Shown here piece by piece: positions 15,433 through 23,959 of a DNA stretch of 63,459 nt (its first letter is position 1; each line of letters starts with the position of its first letter). The translations under genes were made by a program, and so were the position numbers. A model generated the notes under the pieces. It made no database searches and was not told the origin of the DNA. It saw only the letters and a program-made list of their open reading frames with translations. This DNA comes from Rhizobiaceae bacterium. GTDB taxonomy: Bacteria; Pseudomonadota; Alphaproteobacteria; Rhizobiales; Rhizobiaceae. The stretch is taken from contig JAMLJA010000024.1 in NCBI GenBank assembly GCA_023953905.1, positions 1 through 63,459 on the forward strand, given 5' to 3'.

Positions 15433-16032
15433 ATGAGTTCGCGCAAGGCATCCGCGAGCCGTAAGACGAAGGAAACGGAGATTTCAGTCTCCGTGGACCT
15501 CGATGGCAGCGGCAAGTCCACCATCAGCACAGGCGTTGGCTTTTTCGATCATATGCTCGATCAGCTGTCGCGCCATTCGCTCATCGACATGGATGTGGAG
15601 GCCAAGGGCGATCTGCATATCGACGACCACCACACGGTAGAGGATACGGGCATTGCGATTGGTCGCGCCATCGCCGAAGCGTTGGCCGAGCGACGCGGCA
15701 TCATGCGCTATGCCTCGCTGGACCTTGCGATGGACGAAACGCTGACGCGTGCGGCGGTGGATGTGTCGGGCAGGCCGTTTCTTGTCTGGGACGTCGCATT
15801 CTCCGCGCCGAAGATCGGCACCTTCGACACGGAGCTCGTGCGGGAATTCTTCCAGGCGCTTGCCCAGAACGCCGGCATCACGCTTCACATCACCAACCAC
15901 TACGGCGCCAACAATCATCACATCGCTGAAACCTGCTTCAAGGCGGTGGCGCGTGTGTTGCGCGCAGCGCTGGAACGTGATCCACGTCAGCCGGACGCCG
16001 TGCCGTCCACAAAGGGCAGCCTGAAAGGCTAG
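15433..16032 (+). CDS. hisB: Imidazoleglycerol-phosphate dehydratase
   Basis: Manganese enzyme that dehydrates imidazole-glycerol phosphate to imidazole-acetol phosphate in histidine synthesis. The metal-binding LHIDDHHTVEDTGIAIG (about residues 58-74) and the second set ITNHYGANNHHIAE (about 153-166) are both complete. At 199 residues it is the monofunctional form, without the phosphatase half found in E. coli. It heads the rightward his operon and diverges from hslV. Confidence 0.97.
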   Translation: MSSRKASASRKTKETEISVSVDLDGSGKSTISTGVGFFDHMLDQLSRHSLIDMDVEAKGDLHIDDHHTVEDTGIAIGRAIAEALAERRGIMRYASLDLAMDETLTRAAVDVSGRPFLVWDVAFSAPKIGTFDTELVREFFQALAQNAGITLHITNHYGANNHHIAETCFKAVARVLRAALERDPRQPDAVPSTKGSLKG

Positions 16033-16035
16033 GCG

Positions 16036-16524
16036 ATGGTCACCTATGTCGTCATGGAACAGCCAGACGCTGCGGGTGCAGCGCCTAGTAATGTTGTTTT
16101 CGTCCGCGACGGTTTTCACTGGTTCGCGTTCCTCCTGCCACTGGTCTGGCTGCTCTGGCACAGGCTCTGGATCGAAGCCGGTCTCGCCCTGGCCGTGACA
16201 CTGCTGTTCTCGGCGGTGGGCGAGTGGTTCGGTTCGGCCTTCTATGGATCGGCATTGGGTCTGCTGGTCTCGCTCTACTTCGGACTTGAAGGGGCGGCAC
16301 TAAGGATCCGCGCGCTCACCCGGCGCGGCTGGCAGGAACGGGCTGCCGTGCAGGCGTCCAACCTGACGGATGCCGAACTCATCTATTTCGCCGGCACCGA
16401 TGACATCGACGAAACGGACACTTCCCCTGTCGACGTTACCCCGTCCCGGACTCCCGCCCTTTCGCCGCGTCCGCTGGCGTCGGCCAACGGGATCGGGCTT
16501 GTGCCTTATCCAGGAAAGGTCTGA
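16036..16524 (+). CDS. DUF2628 membrane protein
   Basis: 162-residue protein of the DUF2628 family. After a short cytosolic start (VVFVRDGFHWFAFLLPLVWLLWHRLW, quoted in part as FVRDGFHW) come two or three hydrophobic segments (about 32-50, 52-68, 72-90), then a polar tail rich in Ser/Pro/Thr. The start is three bases after hisB and its stop overlaps the hisH start, so it is locked into the his operon. This hisB-DUF2628-hisH order is common in Rhizobiales; no biochemical role is known to me. Confidence 0.82.
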   Translation: MVTYVVMEQPDAAGAAPSNVVFVRDGFHWFAFLLPLVWLLWHRLWIEAGLALAVTLLFSAVGEWFGSAFYGSALGLLVSLYFGLEGAALRIRALTRRGWQERAAVQASNLTDAELIYFAGTDDIDETDTSPVDVTPSRTPALSPRPLASANGIGLVPYPGKV

Positions 16525-17174
16525 TGCGCGTCGCAATCATTGACTACGGCTCCGGCAATCTGCGCTCGGCGACAAAGGCGTTCGAGCGTGCCGCGCGTGA
16601 GCATGGCATCGATACCGAGATTGATCTGACCGCCGACGCCGAACGCGTCCGCACGGCAGACCGGATCGTTTTGCCCGGAGTCGGCGCCTATGCCGATTGT
16701 CGCGCTGGTCTCGATGCGGTCGAGGGAATGGTGGAGGCGATCCAAGAGGCCGCAATTCGCAATGCCCGTCCGTTTCTGGGTATTTGCGTCGGGATGCAAC
16801 TGATGTCGGATCGTGGACTGGAGAAGACGACGACCGACGGGTTTGGCTGGATTTCCGGAGACGTGAAGGAAATCACGCCGTCGGACTCAACACTCAAAAT
16901 CCCACAGATAGGGTGGAACACGATTCACGTGAAACAGCGCCATCCGATTCTTGCCGGCATCCAGACTGGACCGGACGGACTTCACGCCTATTTCGTGCAT
17001 TCATACCATCTGGATGCGACCAATTCCGAACAGCTCGTCGCGGTCACAGACTATGGCGGACCCGTGACCGCCATCGTTGCCCGCGACAACCTCGTCGGTA
17101 CCCAGTTTCATCCGGAGAAGAGCCAGGTTTTTGGTCTGGCGCTGATCACCAACTTCCTTAACTGGAAGCCCTGA
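16524..17174 (+). CDS. hisH: Imidazole glycerol phosphate synthase, glutaminase subunit
   Basis: Supplies ammonia from glutamine to HisF. Class I glutamine amidotransferase fold: IIDYGSGNLRS at residues 4-14, the nucleophile elbow FLGICVGMQLM with catalytic Cys near residue 88, the oxyanion region, and the catalytic His-Glu in GTQFHPEKSQ near 195. Length 216 aa is typical. It overlaps the DUF2628 stop and is followed after ten bases by a DUF1330 gene rather than directly by hisA. Confidence 0.97.
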   Translation: MRVAIIDYGSGNLRSATKAFERAAREHGIDTEIDLTADAERVRTADRIVLPGVGAYADCRAGLDAVEGMVEAIQEAAIRNARPFLGICVGMQLMSDRGLEKTTTDGFGWISGDVKEITPSDSTLKIPQIGWNTIHVKQRHPILAGIQTGPDGLHAYFVHSYHLDATNSEQLVAVTDYGGPVTAIVARDNLVGTQFHPEKSQVFGLALITNFLNWKP

Positions 17175-17184
17175 GGAGGAACTT

Positions 17185-17484
17185 ATGACCGACAGTCCAA
17201 AACGTGGCTACTGGATGGCGATGGTCGATGTCGCCGATGCGGAGGCCTATTCGAAATATATGGCGGCGAACAAAGCCCCGTTGGAAAAATACGGTGCGAA
17301 ATTCATCGTGCGTGGCGGGCGCGGTGAGGTTCTTGAAGGACCTCAAGCGTCCCGTCTGGTCGTGATCGAGTTCGATTCGTATCAGACCGCGCTCGATTGC
17401 TTCCATTCGCCCGAATATCAAGCCGCGCTTCTGCTGCGCAAAGTCTGTTCGGTCGCACATGTTGCTATCGTAGAGGGAGTCTGA
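17185..17484 (+). CDS. DUF1330 family protein
   Basis: 99-residue ferredoxin-like (dimeric alpha/beta barrel) protein of the DUF1330 family. It has GYWMAMVDVADAEAYSKYM at the start, the conserved PLEKYGAKFIVRGG near 32-45 and the family ending near HSPEYQAALLLRK. A GGAGGA precedes the ATG. It lies between hisH and hisA, ten bases after the first and two before the second, so it is transcribed with histidine genes. Members have no established activity; a role in the pathway is only suggested by position. Confidence 0.85.
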   Translation: MTDSPKRGYWMAMVDVADAEAYSKYMAANKAPLEKYGAKFIVRGGRGEVLEGPQASRLVVIEFDSYQTALDCFHSPEYQAALLLRKVCSVAHVAIVEGV

Positions 17485-17486
17485 AA

Positions 17487-18242
17487 GTGATCCTGTTTCC
17501 GGCCATCGATCTAAAGGATGGTGTCTGCGTTCGCCTGAAACTGGGCGATATGGAACAGGCGACAATCTATAACGCAGATCCGGCCGCACAGGCGCAAACA
17601 TTCGAGCGCCAGGGCTTCCAATGGCTGCACGTCGTAGACCTGAACGGCGCCTTCGCGGGCAAGTCGATGAATGGAAGCGCCGTCGAAAAAATCCTCAAGG
17701 CGACCACTAACCCGGTTCAACTCGGGGGCGGTATCCGCACGCTGGAGCATATCGAGGCGTGGCTCGACAAGGGTTTGGCGCGCGTCATTCTCGGAACGGT
17801 CGCGGTGCGCGATCCGGATCTGGTCAGGCAAGCCTGTCGCCGTTTTCCCGGAAGGATTGCGGTCGGGATCGATGCCAAGGGCGGTCATGTCGCGGTCGAG
17901 GGCTGGGCGGAAGCGTCGTCGCTCGGCGTTATAGAACTCGCTCGGAAATTCGAGGGCGCGGGCGTCTCGGCTATTATCTACACCGACATAGACCGCGATG
18001 GCGTTCTGGCAGGCATCAACTGGGATTCGACCATCAAACTGGCTGACGCGGTGTCGATTCCGGTCATCGCATCAGGGGGGCTGGCCTCGATCGAGGACAT
18101 TCGCCGCATGACCATGCCCGATGCACGAAAATTGGAAGGCGCGATTTCTGGCAGGGCGCTTTATGATGGCCGCATCGATCCTGAAGAGGCGCTGGCCATT
18201 CTGCGCGGCGATTCGCTCGCTGCTGCGCCGCTGCCCACATGA
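17487..18242 (+). CDS. hisA: ProFAR isomerase
   Basis: Amadori rearrangement of ProFAR to PRFAR in histidine synthesis. (Beta-alpha)8 barrel with the paired phosphate-binding and catalytic motifs: FPAIDLKDGVCVRL with catalytic Asp near residue 8, GGGIRTLE near 80, and YTDIDRDGVLAG with the second catalytic Asp near 170. GTG 17487 gives 251 residues; the frame is open further upstream inside DUF1330 but that part is out of family. A 94-bp gap without a clear gene separates it from hisF. Confidence 0.96.
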   Translation: MILFPAIDLKDGVCVRLKLGDMEQATIYNADPAAQAQTFERQGFQWLHVVDLNGAFAGKSMNGSAVEKILKATTNPVQLGGGIRTLEHIEAWLDKGLARVILGTVAVRDPDLVRQACRRFPGRIAVGIDAKGGHVAVEGWAEASSLGVIELARKFEGAGVSAIIYTDIDRDGVLAGINWDSTIKLADAVSIPVIASGGLASIEDIRRMTMPDARKLEGAISGRALYDGRIDPEEALAILRGDSLAAAPLPT

Positions 18243-18336
18243 GGTCTGCCAGAGCGTGCCACGTTTCTTTATTCTCCGCCCTGATCCCTATATATGCCAA
18301 GTTCTGATACTGGCCTGATCCCGGATTATCACCTCA

Positions 18337-19122
18337 TTGACCCTTAAAGCCCGTGTCATTCCCTGCCTCGACGTCAAGGACGGCCGTGTCGTCAAGGGCG
18401 TCAACTTTGTCGATCTGATCGATGCCGGCGACCCGGTCGAGGCCGCCAAGGCATACGACGCGGCGGGCGCCGACGAACTCTGCTTCCTCGACATCACGGC
18501 GTCGTCGGACAATCGCGAGACCATCTTCGATGTCGTGGCCCGAACCGCCGAACAATGCTTCATGCCGCTGACGGTCGGTGGTGGTGTTCGCCAGATAGCC
18601 GATATCCGAAAGCTCTTGCTCGCCGGTGCCGACAAGGTATCGATCAATACGGCCGCGGTGAACAATCCGAGCTTTGTGGCTGAAGCCGCGGACAAGTTCG
18701 GAAATCAATGCATCGTCGTGGCCATCGACGCCAAGAAGGTATCGAAACCCGGTGAGAGTGATCGCTGGGAGATCTTCACCCATGGCGGCCGCAACGCGAC
18801 CGGGATCGACGCCATCGAATTCGCCTGCAAGGTGGTTGATCTTGGCGCAGGCGAGATCCTGCTGACATCGATGGACCGGGACGGTACCAAGGCCGGATAC
18901 GACATCCCCTTAACCCGCGCGGTAGCCGATGCCGTGCGCTCGCCGGTGATCGCATCGGGTGGTGTGGGCACGCTAGATCATCTTGTCGATGGCATTCGCG
19001 ATGGACATGCGACGGCGGTTCTCGCGGCCTCGATCTTCCATTTCGGAACCTTCACCATTGCCGAAGCCAAGACTCACATGGCAAAAGCCGGCTTGCCGAT
19101 GCGGCTTGACCGGACGGCTTGA
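18337..19122 (+). CDS. hisF: Imidazole glycerol phosphate synthase, cyclase subunit
   Basis: Uses ammonia from HisH to turn PRFAR into imidazole-glycerol phosphate and AICAR. Barrel motifs include RVIPCLDVKDGRVVKG with catalytic Asp near residue 11, FLDITASSD near 50, VGGGVR near 81, and LLTSMDRDGTKAGYD with the second catalytic Asp near 175. Length 261 aa fits. The start appears to be TTG 18337, since MTLKARVIPCLD matches the family and no ATG or GTG lies nearby in frame. Confidence 0.96.
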   Translation: MTLKARVIPCLDVKDGRVVKGVNFVDLIDAGDPVEAAKAYDAAGADELCFLDITASSDNRETIFDVVARTAEQCFMPLTVGGGVRQIADIRKLLLAGADKVSINTAAVNNPSFVAEAADKFGNQCIVVAIDAKKVSKPGESDRWEIFTHGGRNATGIDAIEFACKVVDLGAGEILLTSMDRDGTKAGYDIPLTRAVADAVRSPVIASGGVGTLDHLVDGIRDGHATAVLAASIFHFGTFTIAEAKTHMAKAGLPMRLDRTA

Positions 19123-19153
19123 AGCCTGACTGCAACAACTCTGCCGAGGACGG

Positions 19154-19474
19154 ATGACCACATTCTCCCTGTCCGATCTGGAACGGATCGTCGCCGCCCG
19201 CGCATCGTCGGGCGATTCTGAATCCTGGACGGCGAAGCTGGTCGCCAAGGGTATGCCCAAGGCCGCCCAAAAGCTTGGCGAAGAGGCGGTCGAGACGGTT
19301 ATCGCCGCTGTCGCAACTGACAGGCAGGGCGTCGTGTCAGAGAGCGCCGACCTGCTCTATCACTGGCTGGTTGTTCTGCACCTGGCAGGCGTGGCGCTGT
19401 CTGAGGTTATGGAAGAACTCGAGCGCCGGACTGGGCAGTCTGGTGTCGCGGAAAAGGCGTCACGAAATGCCTGA
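19154..19474 (+). CDS. hisE: Phosphoribosyl-ATP pyrophosphatase
   Basis: Hydrolyses phosphoribosyl-ATP to phosphoribosyl-AMP, the second step of histidine synthesis. All-alpha MazG-like fold of 106 residues with SWTAKLVAKGMPKAAQKLGEEA and the Mg-binding pattern EEAVETVIAA...ESADLLYHWLVVL. It is the monofunctional form; hisI is not in this window. It overlaps the start of coaA by eight bases, an order conserved in Rhizobiales. Confidence 0.95.
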   Translation: MTTFSLSDLERIVAARASSGDSESWTAKLVAKGMPKAAQKLGEEAVETVIAAVATDRQGVVSESADLLYHWLVVLHLAGVALSEVMEELERRTGQSGVAEKASRNA

Positions 19475-20441
19475 TTCGGCGATTGACCAGCTGGCGCCGA
19501 CCGAGAAGTATTCTCCCTACCGGTTCTTCACGGCAGCAGAATGGGCAGGCTTTCGAGCGGATACGCCCCTGACCCTGTCCGAGGAGGAAGTCCGGCGACT
19601 GGGCTCCCTCAACGATCCGATCGACCTGGACGAGGTCCGCCGCATCTACCTGTCGCTGTCTCGTCTCTTGTCCGCCCATGTCGAGACCAGCAAGCTCCTG
19701 TTTGCCCAGCGTCAGCGCTTCTTTCAATCCGATGACGTGACCAAGACGCCTTTCATCATCGGAATCGCCGGGTCCGTGGGGGTCGGAAAATCGACGACAG
19801 CCCGCATCCTCAAGGAGCTGCTGCGTCGCTGGCCGGCGAGCCCCAAGGTTGATCTGATCACCACGGATGGATTTCTCTATTCGAACCAGACGCTGCGCGA
19901 GCGCAACCTGATGGAGCGCAAGGGCTTTCCGGAAAGCTATGACGTCGGCGCGATGCTTCGTTTCCTGTCGAGCATTAAATCCGGACAGACAAACGCCAGC
20001 GCGCCGGTCTATTCGCATCTGACTTACGATGTGATGCCGGGGCAGATGGTGACGGTCGATCGCCCCGACATCCTGATTTTCGAGGGTTTGAACGTGTTGC
20101 AACCGCGTGAACTGCCCAAAGATGGCAAGTTCGTGCCGTTCATTTCAGATTTCTTCGATTTTTCGATCTATCTGGATGCCGACGAAGCGCTGATACATGA
20201 GTGGTATATTACACGCTTCATGCGCCTGCGGCAGACAGCATTCCGGGATCCGCAATCCTTCTTCCATCGATATTCGCAACTTTCCGAAGAAGCCGCCAAG
20301 GCGATCGCGGAAGGGCTGTGGGCAAATATCAATCTCAAGAACCTGCGGGAAAATATCCTTCCGACACGGCCACGCGCGGACCTCATTCTGCGCAAAGGTG
20401 CCGATCACCTCATCCAGGAAGTCGCGTTGCGAAAAATCTGA
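19467..20441 (+). CDS. coaA: Pantothenate kinase type I
   Basis: Committed step of coenzyme A synthesis. The P-loop GIAGSVGVGKSTTARIL is near residue 98, LITTDGFLYSN near 130, the pantothenate-binding region and RKGFPESYD near 155, and the family C-terminus VRRI-like ending VALRKI. ATG 19467 gives 324 residues, the usual size. The open frame continues upstream to 19275 but only as a shadow of hisE. CoA, acting as feedback inhibitor in this family, would link the his-coa order only loosely. Confidence 0.95.
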   Translation: MPDSAIDQLAPTEKYSPYRFFTAAEWAGFRADTPLTLSEEEVRRLGSLNDPIDLDEVRRIYLSLSRLLSAHVETSKLLFAQRQRFFQSDDVTKTPFIIGIAGSVGVGKSTTARILKELLRRWPASPKVDLITTDGFLYSNQTLRERNLMERKGFPESYDVGAMLRFLSSIKSGQTNASAPVYSHLTYDVMPGQMVTVDRPDILIFEGLNVLQPRELPKDGKFVPFISDFFDFSIYLDADEALIHEWYITRFMRLRQTAFRDPQSFFHRYSQLSEEAAKAIAEGLWANINLKNLRENILPTRPRADLILRKGADHLIQEVALRKI

Positions 20442-20524
20442 GAATGCAGGCGCGAACTTCCGCCTCCTCTTGAACTCGAAACAGATTCTTATGGAATCCT
20501 CGGTAGGTTGCCGCCGGGTTTAGG

Positions 20525-21967
20525 ATGGATGGCACCGTCATGTCTGTTGTCGAACAGCGTATTCCCGAGGCGCTGCCGCAATACGGTCTTTTGCGCCTCG
20601 GTAACAGAGATGCCGTGCTCATGGCGGTGGTACTTGCCGTCCTGCCGAATATCCTGTTCGCGTGCCTCGCACCGTGGTTTCTGCTCCGGCGCATGATCTC
20701 ACCGGTGATCTATGTCGTGGCCGGAATGATCGCCGTATGGCTTCCCGTGCCTATCGGTTTTCTGGTTTTCGCGCTTGCGGCCTCGGCGGATGCCTTCTTC
20801 ATCGTCGCCTATCTTTTCGACATGCCGGTTGAAACGACGCTTCAGGCGATACGATACGCTGGTGAAATCAAGATTCAGGCATCCGCTCTCTACATCGGCG
20901 CCGGGGCATACTTCGTCATTCTGATATGTCTCCTGACCTATCTTACGAGGCGCAACAGAGCCGCCCTGCGTCGAGCCTCACCGATATTGGCGACGATGAT
21001 TGCAGTTGGCATCAGCTTCGCCGATTTCAACCTGAACGGCTACAAACCCGTCAGCCGCCCGGAATTCGAGAGCGCGATGGGCCAGAACCACCTGACCGCC
21101 GACACGATCGTCGCGCGCAATCACAATTTGCTCCTGGTGATTGTCGAGGGGATGGGTGCCTTTGCCAATCCACAGGAGCGTGCACTTCTTTCAGGCCGGT
21201 TGAATGATGCGGCGAAAGACAGATTCATCTTACGCTCGGGCACCAGCAGATACTATGGCTCGACGACGGGTGCCGAAGCGCGCGAATTGTGCGGCGCATG
21301 GGGAACGTATGTCAATTTTCTGCGTGGGGAGATAAACGGCTGTCTTCCACAGCAGCTCGCGGATCGCGGGTATCGAACCGTCAGCTATCATGCATCCGGC
21401 AGCGATCTGTTCTCGCGCAAAAACTGGTATCCGCACGTTGGAATCCAGGAGACGAATTTCTACGAGGATATTGAGCGGCAGCGGCCGGGAGAAATCGGAA
21501 AGAATTGCGGCTCTGTCTTTCTGGGAATGTGTGACAGCGATCTCGGCGACATTATACGGCGCGATCTGCTCAAAGCAGACGGGCGTGCAGGCCTCTACTA
21601 TTGGCTCACGCTGAATTCACACATTCCGTATCAGCCGATGGAGGACAACCGCTTCGGCTGCGAGAGCGCCGCGCCGGCGATTCCGGCGCTGGTTCCGTGC
21701 CAGCTCGCGGAAATCTGGTCTGAGGTCTTCGACAAGGTCGCCGCGATTGCCGGGGACCCCGACCTTCCGCCGACCGATATACTCGTGGTGGGCGATCACA
21801 ACACGCCGCTCTGGTCGCGTCAGGCCTATGGTCATTTCCTGCCCGACAAGGTGGACTGGTATTATCTCGAGGATCAGCGTTCCAGAGACCGCACTGTCGA
21901 TAACGTGGAGTCTCTCGGCCTGCGCGCTTCCCTGACGCTGCCGTTCCTCGGCGGTCGGGAAGAATAG
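20525..21967 (+). CDS. Membrane-anchored sulfatase-fold enzyme (alkaline phosphatase superfamily)
   Basis: 480-residue protein with about five membrane segments in residues 30-165 followed by a periplasmic sulfatase-like domain. The domain opens with LLLVIVEGMGAF (equivalent to the metal-binding LxVExxG of LTA synthases) and carries GSTTGAEARELCG, where a Thr is the likely nucleophile. WLTLNSHIPY and VVGDHNTPLW provide further metal ligands. This architecture is that of phosphoethanolamine or phosphoglycerol transferases that decorate lipid A, glucans or other envelope glycans. The acceptor here is unknown. ATG 20525 was chosen; ATG 20540 is possible. It stands alone 83 bp after coaA. Confidence 0.78.
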   Translation: MDGTVMSVVEQRIPEALPQYGLLRLGNRDAVLMAVVLAVLPNILFACLAPWFLLRRMISPVIYVVAGMIAVWLPVPIGFLVFALAASADAFFIVAYLFDMPVETTLQAIRYAGEIKIQASALYIGAGAYFVILICLLTYLTRRNRAALRRASPILATMIAVGISFADFNLNGYKPVSRPEFESAMGQNHLTADTIVARNHNLLLVIVEGMGAFANPQERALLSGRLNDAAKDRFILRSGTSRYYGSTTGAEARELCGAWGTYVNFLRGEINGCLPQQLADRGYRTVSYHASGSDLFSRKNWYPHVGIQETNFYEDIERQRPGEIGKNCGSVFLGMCDSDLGDIIRRDLLKADGRAGLYYWLTLNSHIPYQPMEDNRFGCESAAPAIPALVPCQLAEIWSEVFDKVAAIAGDPDLPPTDILVVGDHNTPLWSRQAYGHFLPDKVDWYYLEDQRSRDRTVDNVESLGLRASLTLPFLGGREE

Positions 21968-21985
21968 CGGTAAACGCCCACCGGA

Positions 21986-22816
21986 TCACTCCACCGGAGG
22001 CGGCGGCCATGGTGAATCACCCGCACCGCGAACCTGCTGGTCGAAATCGATGATCGATCCCGTCATCATGCCGCTCTCCGCACTCGCAAGATAGGCGATG
22101 GCGCGCGAGACTTCGTCCGTTTCCAGCAGGCGACCGAACGGCTTTGTTTTCTCCGCATCGTCAAGCCAGCCTTCCTCGGCGCCATGATAGGTCTTCATTA
22201 TGCGGTCTTCGCCGGGCGTGTTCATGTGGCCGATGGTCAGTCCGTTCACCCTGATATTGTAGCTCATCACACTGTAAGCCACATTTCGCGTGAGCGTGAT
22301 CAGGGCACCCTTTGAGGCGCAATAGGCGGTGATGAAACTTTGTCCGCCATGGCCTGACATGGAAATGATATTGACCACCGACCCCTTGATCTTCTCGCGC
22401 TTCATGACCTTGAGGGCATCCTGCATCAGGAAGAAGGGGGCGCGAACGTTCACCGCGAACATGGCGTCGAAAAGCGCCGGGCTGGTATCCCATATGGTGC
22501 CCCGGTCGGTTATTCCGGCGGAATTGACGAGCACATCCACCCGACCGAACGCCTTGTCGGTTTCCGGCACGATCCTCGCCACATCGTCCTGATTGCCGAG
22601 ATCGGCGGGCACAAAGAGCGTCTTGACCCCTTTTGCCTCCAGCGCAGCCTTAACCTTAGCGCCGCGCTCCTGGTTGCGTCCGGTGATCGTCAGTCCCGCA
22701 ATCCCGCGGTCGGCAAAGAGATGAGCCGTTGCCTCGCCAAGTCCCTGGGTTGAGCCCGTGACGATGGCGACTTTTCCGTCAAGCGAGAGATTTCTGAACG
22801 TATCCTTGTCAGCCAT
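21986..22816 (-). CDS. Short-chain dehydrogenase, second gene of the iolG operon
   Basis: 276-residue classical SDR. The NAD(P) motif is VTGSTQGLGEA near residue 19-29, the NSAG motif near 98, catalytic Ser in IISMSGHGG, and YCASK with catalytic Tyr/Lys near 170. The sequence after it, NIRVNGLTIGHMNTPGEDR, is usual. It begins one base after iolG, so it is co-transcribed with inositol catabolism and probably oxidises an inositol isomer or a pathway intermediate (inference). The C-terminal tail DSPWPPPPVE is unusually Pro-rich. Confidence 0.85.
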   Translation of the reverse strand: MADKDTFRNLSLDGKVAIVTGSTQGLGEATAHLFADRGIAGLTITGRNQERGAKVKAALEAKGVKTLFVPADLGNQDDVARIVPETDKAFGRVDVLVNSAGITDRGTIWDTSPALFDAMFAVNVRAPFFLMQDALKVMKREKIKGSVVNIISMSGHGGQSFITAYCASKGALITLTRNVAYSVMSYNIRVNGLTIGHMNTPGEDRIMKTYHGAEEGWLDDAEKTKPFGRLLETDEVSRAIAYLASAESGMMTGSIIDFDQQVRGAGDSPWPPPPVE

Positions 22817-22817
22817 C

Positions 22818-23807
22818 TCAATTCACCTTCACCGGTTTGCCGCTGTCCAGCGATTGCTGTGCCGCATCGGCCAACTGCTGAGCCTTCAGACCGTCATGAC
22901 CACTCGGAGATGGGGCTTTGCCTGTCGTGACCGCGTCGATGAACGCTTCGACTTCGTTGCGATAGGCGGCGGCGTAGCGTTCCAGGAAGAAATGCTGTGC
23001 CGGATCGGTGGTGAAGCCACCCTGACCGGCAAACATGACCGTCGTTTCGTGGATGTTGCCCGCGGACAGGAGTCCCTTGGATCCATGCACTTCGACCCGC
23101 TGGTCGTAGCCATAGGTCGCGCGTCGCGAACAGGAAATCTGGCAGATCTTGCCTGAACTTGTCTTGAGCAGGACAGCGGCCGTGTCGACATCGCCAGCCT
23201 CGCCGATTGCCGGATCGACCAGCGAAGAGCCCATCGCGTGCACTTCAACCGGATCTTCGCCAAGAAGAAATCGCGCCATGTCGAAATCATGGATCATCAT
23301 GTCGCGGAACAGCCCGCCTGAGCGCTCGATATAGGAGATCGGCGGCGGTGCGGGGTCGCGGGACAGGATCGATACTAGTTCCACTTCGCCGACCACCCCG
23401 TCTGCAATGCGTTTTTTCAGCGCGGCGAAATTGGGATCATAGCGCCTGTTGAAGCCGATCATAAGCGGCACACCGGCTTTCCTGACGCGTTCCAGGGTCT
23501 CCACGATGCGAGCCGAACTGAGGTCGACCGGCTTTTCGCAAAGTACCGCCTTCCCCGCCGCCGCCGCGCGATCGATATAGTCCGCGTGAGTGTCCGTCGG
23601 CGTTCCGATCAGCACCGCATCGATCGACTTGTCGTCGATCAGTTCGTCAGCTGACCGCACCGGCGCGCCGGTCGCCTGCGAGAGCGCATTTGCGCCGTCG
23701 GGAAGCGGGTCTGCGATCCCCGCAAGCCGCGCGCGCTTGGAACCGGCTATGTTGCGGCCATGAATCTGGCCGATGCGCCCCGCGCCAAGCAGTGCAATGG
23801 AAATCAT
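22818..23807 (-). CDS. iolG: Inositol 2-dehydrogenase
   Basis: NAD-dependent oxidation of myo-inositol to 2-keto-myo-inositol (scyllo-inosose). Gfo/Idh/MocA family: Rossmann motif LLGAGRIGQIHGRNI at residues 5-19, the EKPVDLSS motif with catalytic Lys near 95, and MIHDFDMARFLLG, carrying the catalytic Asp and a His, near 172. Length 329 aa fits IolG. It diverges from iolC across a 152-bp region containing candidate IolR operators, and leads the leftward pair iolG-SDR. Confidence 0.92.
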   Translation of the reverse strand: MISIALLGAGRIGQIHGRNIAGSKRARLAGIADPLPDGANALSQATGAPVRSADELIDDKSIDAVLIGTPTDTHADYIDRAAAAGKAVLCEKPVDLSSARIVETLERVRKAGVPLMIGFNRRYDPNFAALKKRIADGVVGEVELVSILSRDPAPPPISYIERSGGLFRDMMIHDFDMARFLLGEDPVEVHAMGSSLVDPAIGEAGDVDTAAVLLKTSSGKICQISCSRRATYGYDQRVEVHGSKGLLSAGNIHETTVMFAGQGGFTTDPAQHFFLERYAAAYRNEVEAFIDAVTTGKAPSPSGHDGLKAQQLADAAQQSLDSGKPVKVN

Positions 23808-23846
23808 CAGGTTCCTCCTCCCGGAACTAAGAGCCTTCCACGAAAC

Positions 23847-23890
23847 AGAATGAGTATTCCATATTGACTTGTCAATGGAATTTTCGTTTC
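23847..23890. promoter_or_regulatory. Candidate IolR operators between iolG and iolC
   Basis: Two 14-mers, AGAATGAGTATTCC (23847-23860) and GGAATTTTCGTTTC (23877-23890), each lie one base from GGAA-N6-TTCC, the motif reported for the RpiR-type IolR of Sinorhizobium (from memory). They are placed symmetrically around a larger dyad (GAAAC...ATTCCAT...GTC/GAC...ATGGAAT...GTTTC) and would serve both divergent inositol operons. Confidence 0.5.
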
Positions 23891-23959
23891 ATCCGGCAGA
23901 ATGAATGATCCGCGGGAACGTTGAGTTTGCAGCCTGCGGTCGAGTTGCGAGGTTTCACA

